64,000 nt of DNA. Origin: Prochilodus magdalenae (Eukaryota; Chordata; Actinopteri; Characiformes; Prochilodontidae). This document shows, piece after piece, positions 60,780 through 64,000 of the stretch. The translations under genes were made by a program, and so were the position numbers. The DNA lies in assembly GCA_024036415.1 (NCBI GenBank), contig JAMWET010005032.1, positions 503,501-567,500 on the forward strand. The letters run 5' to 3'. The number at the start of each line of letters is the position of its first letter. Position 1 is the stretch's first letter. Under the pieces are notes generated by a model. That model saw only the letters and a list, made by a program, of their open reading frames with translations. It did not search any database and was not told the origin of the DNA.

Positions 60780-61085
60780 AAAATGACCTTTATGTCCAAC
60801 TTCTCATTAATTAAGTTAAAAAATGGTTATAAAAAATGATAAACAATTATATGTAATATTATATTTAATAATATTTTTATCAAATTAACAAAAATAAAAA
60901 ATATATTTTTTATATCATAATGAAATTGCAATGAATACAAATATAATAAATATTTTATTACTATATTAATGTTATAAAATCATTTATAATGGAATTATTG
61001 TATTCTATTTTCATTATGTATTATAAATAATAACTAAATGTTTTTAAGTCATTACATTTATTATAATTTAAAAAAACTTTATGGT
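60780..61085. repeat. Extremely AT-rich low-complexity stretch
   Basis: About 300 bases made almost wholly of A and T with TTATAAT/AATATTT motifs. No gene. Confidence 0.8.
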
Positions 61086-62279
61086 TATAAAAGAGCTGTT
61101 TCCCTCACTGGGTGCATTTCTGCAGTCTTCTGATTTCTTAGATCAGATAAAAACCAGAATAAGACATCCTGTAAAGAGAGCTGGAGTTTAGCTCAGTAAT
61201 CAGATTGCTCAGTGCATGTATAGGCCTTACTCTGATTTCTTTCATCTCCCTTAGGCTCAATGAAATGCTAGTTTAGATGATGTCTGTTCACAGTCATGTT
61301 CCCACTGATGTTTAAAAATGCAGTATGAAAGTTTTATATCACATTTACATCACGTCTGATTCTGCGAGTTTATTGGCCGCTTGTAAAGCAGAAGTCTGAT
61401 CACTTCCTGAGCTGGAGTTTCCCCATAATCTGATTACTGAAGTGCATGAAAATGGATTAATCAGCTTGCTGATTAAATCTGAGTTTCTGCAGCTGTCAGA
61501 TTATTCTGTGCATGCAAACACACTTATGATTTGATTGAATCTGAAGGAGTGTTTGGACGCAGGAGCAGCAATTACGTCAGTCTTAACAAGAGGACAAGGT
61601 TCCAGGGAGGGAAGCCGAGGTGGAACATGATATTGTAATGGGGTTACCCAAGAAAGTTGGAGAAGTCCAGATTCTTGTCCAGATGTGGTTCTCCACAGTG
61701 TCCATCTCCACCATGATCTGGTCCTGCACTGAACCCAGCTGCTACCCCTTTTGTTTAGTGAGCTCATGAATAATTAAATGAACTCTTGTCTGATTGGCTG
61801 GTTCACAGCGAGACGCCTCGATGGACACACAGACACAACATGTGGAAACAGACTAAATAAAATGAGCCTCCGTGTAAATAAACTCTCCCCTCATACTATT
61901 TAGTTAGCTATGCTAGTTAGCTTGGAGCTAATGCTAGTAGCTAGCATTATCTATGCTAGCTACTGGCGTTCCGTCTGGACATCAACACACAGTAGGTTAC
62001 AGTTGATCCTCACTATGGAACCCTCAGTTTAAGATGATCTGCTCCAACCGGCAAACACGGATACAATCATACAGCATGGCTGCTACTTACAGGCTGCTGT
62101 TGGGGTGGTGATGCTAATAAAGGTGGAGCTGCTCCTCTCTTTAGTTTCTTCAGGGTCAAATGCTGAGTGGAGCTGCTCCATATTGTCCAAGAGTTTGGGA
62201 AATCCAAGTCCGAGTGAAATGTGCAGACTGCAGGATTAAGGTTGTCTGGGATGTCGGGGCTGAGCTTCCTTGTTTTCTG
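61086..62279. other. Intergenic, no gene seen
   Basis: No convincing exon. The short tandem 'gctagttagc/ctatgctagc' motif at 61908-61965 is the only local pattern. Confidence 0.4.
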
Positions 62280-62345
62280 CTCCACCTTAAAAGGAGCTGC
62301 AGTTACATTCTGACACATGTACAAGCTGCAGCATTTAAGGTGGTT
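62280..62345. repeat. Foldback (MITE-like) element, copy 3
   Basis: Arms 'ccaccttaaaaggagctgca' and, inverted, 'gctgcagcatttaaggtgg' around a loop of about 25 bases. Same family as 16567 and 34343. Confidence 0.7.
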
Positions 62346-62869
62346 CGGAACTTTGTATTAAGAAGTTGGTGGATAGGAAGCAACTTCAGCCTGGTTTAAA
62401 GATGAAGGGAATTTCGACATTCCCTTCCCAGCCTGGAACGTTCAATTTCTCCACATTTCTGGTTGCTGTAGCTCCATTGAGGTTATATGTAAATATTGGG
62501 TGTGTAAATCTGAGTATGTTCCGTAACAGTTTGGGATTTCGGAATCAGCCCATTTTACCATCCTCTTTTGGGAATGCGGGATTTGGATTTGAAGGAGGAA
62601 TAACAGTGAACGCTATGACAATGGAAATACAGTTTTCCATTCTCTGGCACTTTCAAAGCTATTCCTCAGTGATGTTATTGTGAATTCTTGCCTGCTGGTG
62701 CACGGTGACCTAATCCGGACTTGGAGGGCGTTTTAGAGCCGGGATACTTCATTCCCAGATTACAGGAAAACTGGAATTCTGTCTTTCCAGTGATATGGAA
62801 TGATGGATCCTGGGTAAACAGGACACATGAACTGATGGCTGACTATAAAAACAGTAGGCCTGTACAGCT

Positions 62870-63160
62870 TGCAGTGGGCGTATCTCGGACAGCCCCGTAT
62901 CAGTGGTCTTGTACAGGCGCGTGCTGGGAGTAGCGGGCATAGTTCTGGATAGAGAGGTCTCGCGATGGGCGTGTGCTGTAGTGGGCGTGTCTCGCGGGGT
63001 GCCGAGCGCACCGTCTGCGCGCACACAAGCGCACAAGCGCTCGCGCACGCAGACACACGCGCTCTCCAGTCATGGCAGTGTGAGTGCGAGGGTCGCTGGA
63101 TAGCAGTCTGCAGCTCGCGCACGCTCCGGAGGAAGATCTGCGGGTTCACCTGGACGCGAG
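62870..63160 (+). promoter_or_regulatory. GC-rich promoter and 5' UTR of an unidentified gene
   Basis: CpG-dense stretch with repeated 'gtgggcgt(g/a)tctcg' boxes (about 62875, 62963, 62980; GC/CACCC-type), then a CG/CACG-rich 5' UTR. It leads into the exon at 63161. Confidence 0.5.
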
Positions 63161-63235
63161 ATGTGGATATACAGGAATATCATCACGTGCGCGTGCGTGC
63201 TCGCGCTCACCGAGCATGCCGTTGCTATCAGTAAG
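63161..63235 (+). CDS. First coding exon of an unidentified secreted or membrane protein
   Basis: ATG TGG ATA TAC... encodes 25 residues (MWIYRNIITCACVLALTEHA, then VAISK) with a short charged start and a hydrophobic core (IITCACVLAL), like a signal peptide. It ends at a good donor (aag|gtaagg, 63236); a second GTAAG at 63231 is a possible alternative. It lies just after a CpG-rich promoter and is too short to appear as a long open frame. The rest of the gene lies beyond the right edge. I do not recognise the family. Confidence 0.45.
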
Positions 63236-63274
63236 GTAAGGAAGCTGCACTTTGCGCTGTGTTCTCTCATTGAA

Positions 63275-63605
63275 GAGAGTTCTTTAAGGTTCTTTAGGAA
63301 AGACGGTGGTTCTATACACAGCCATTAACGCCTATGCGTAAAGCTCTTTGCAGGATGAGATGGTTCTTGTTCTATCTAGAACCAAAAAGAGTTAAGATTG
63401 GATTACAGTGGAACCCTTTTTGGTTCTATGTATTTGAGGATATTTTCAAATAGGTCCAACACATTCTCCCATGATCAGTCTGAGGAACCATCGCACCATG
63501 CAAAGAACCATTTAAGTATGTGAGTGTTCATGGTTCAAGATAGAACCATCTTTATAGAACCCGCTGTACTAAAGAACCCTTAAGGAACCATCTTTTTGAG
63601 AGTGC
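63275..63605. mobile_element. Non-autonomous element with 'aaccat/aaccctt' motifs
   Basis: Repeated 'gaaccatcttt' and 'aagaaccctt' motifs with inverted-looking ends ('gagagttctttaaggttctt' against 'aaggaaccatctttttgaga'). It resembles a common fish DNA-element family. Confidence 0.55.
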
Positions 63606-63644
63606 ATGCAGCAGTACAGTACATCGCGGTGTTTGGATCCTTGA

Positions 63645-63850
63645 GGATCAGAGAGGACTGTTATCTTGAGATCATGACTTAATGCCCTGTAATGTCAAGA
63701 TAACAGCTGCTGTTCGCAAGTTGCGGATGTGGAGAACCCAACTTAAAGATCAAGTTAGGACCAGAAGAAAACTAGTAGTGATCTCAAGAAAACAACTTTT
63801 GTTATGTTGTGATCTCAGGATAAACATCTCATTGAGATCTCATCACAATC
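63645..63850. repeat. 'gatctcaagataac'-type repeat
   Basis: The motif ttatcttgagatcatga and its variants or complements recur several times over 200 bases. Confidence 0.5.
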
Positions 63851-64000
63851 ACCTTATGTTTGACAGTCCATATGTGCGGTGTATGTTTCTTCCTATCCTG
63901 GGAAGATGCAGGCAGACATGCTGCTTGATTATTGTTATTGCTGTTATACCCTTTTATGAAAAACACATTTTGGGAGTGTGTGTGTGTGTATGTGTGTGGG

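Overview
The window is nuclear DNA of a ray-finned fish, almost certainly a teleost. It holds multi-exon genes with GT-AG introns and AATAAA signals, about two thirds non-coding sequence, tRNA-derived SINEs, LINE 3' ends, Tc1/mariner remnants and long CA/CT/TA microsatellites. A palindromic non-autonomous element around 20.1-20.9 kb is of a type I associate with otophysan fishes (characins, catfishes). That placement is inference from memory and was not checked by search.

Layout: (1) 1-1.26 kb, + strand: last two coding exons and 3' UTR of a vesicular monoamine transporter, best matched to slc18a1. (2) 6.42-10.02 kb, + strand: complete tti2 in seven exons. (3) 12.26-17.08 kb and 19.98-22.05 kb, - strand: two tandem three-exon chimeric genes. 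In each, a Tc1-transposase-type helix-turn-helix exon is joined, in phase 0, to copies of mak16 exons 8 and 10. (4) 24.11-28.62 kb, - strand: complete mak16 in ten coding exons. (5) 28.9-39.06 kb: repeat-rich spacer with a duplicated unit carrying CTCF-like motifs, a large polypyrimidine tract, a duplicated rnf10 3' UTR and a solo LTR. (6) 39.07-51.62 kb, - strand: complete rnf10 in 17 coding exons. (7) 54.39-58.93 kb, - strand: complete pop5 in five exons. (8) about 62.9-63.24 kb, + strand: GC-rich promoter and first coding exon of an unidentified protein with a signal-peptide-like start.

TTI2 (PIKK assembly), MAK16 (60S biogenesis), RNF10 (ribosome-linked E3 ligase) and POP5 (RNase P/MRP) are housekeeping genes and do not form an operon-like unit. 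In human, SLC18A1/TTI2/MAK16 lie on 8p and RNF10/POP5 on 12q24.31, so the 29-39 kb spacer joins two synteny blocks.

The most notable content is the pair of transposase-HTH/MAK16 chimeras. Both copies keep open frames, phase-compatible splice sites and an acidic C-terminal part. They look like a domesticated, tandemly duplicated host-transposase fusion family. Expression and function are not shown by sequence alone. Exon boundaries were placed by hand from reading frame, splice consensus and remembered family similarity.
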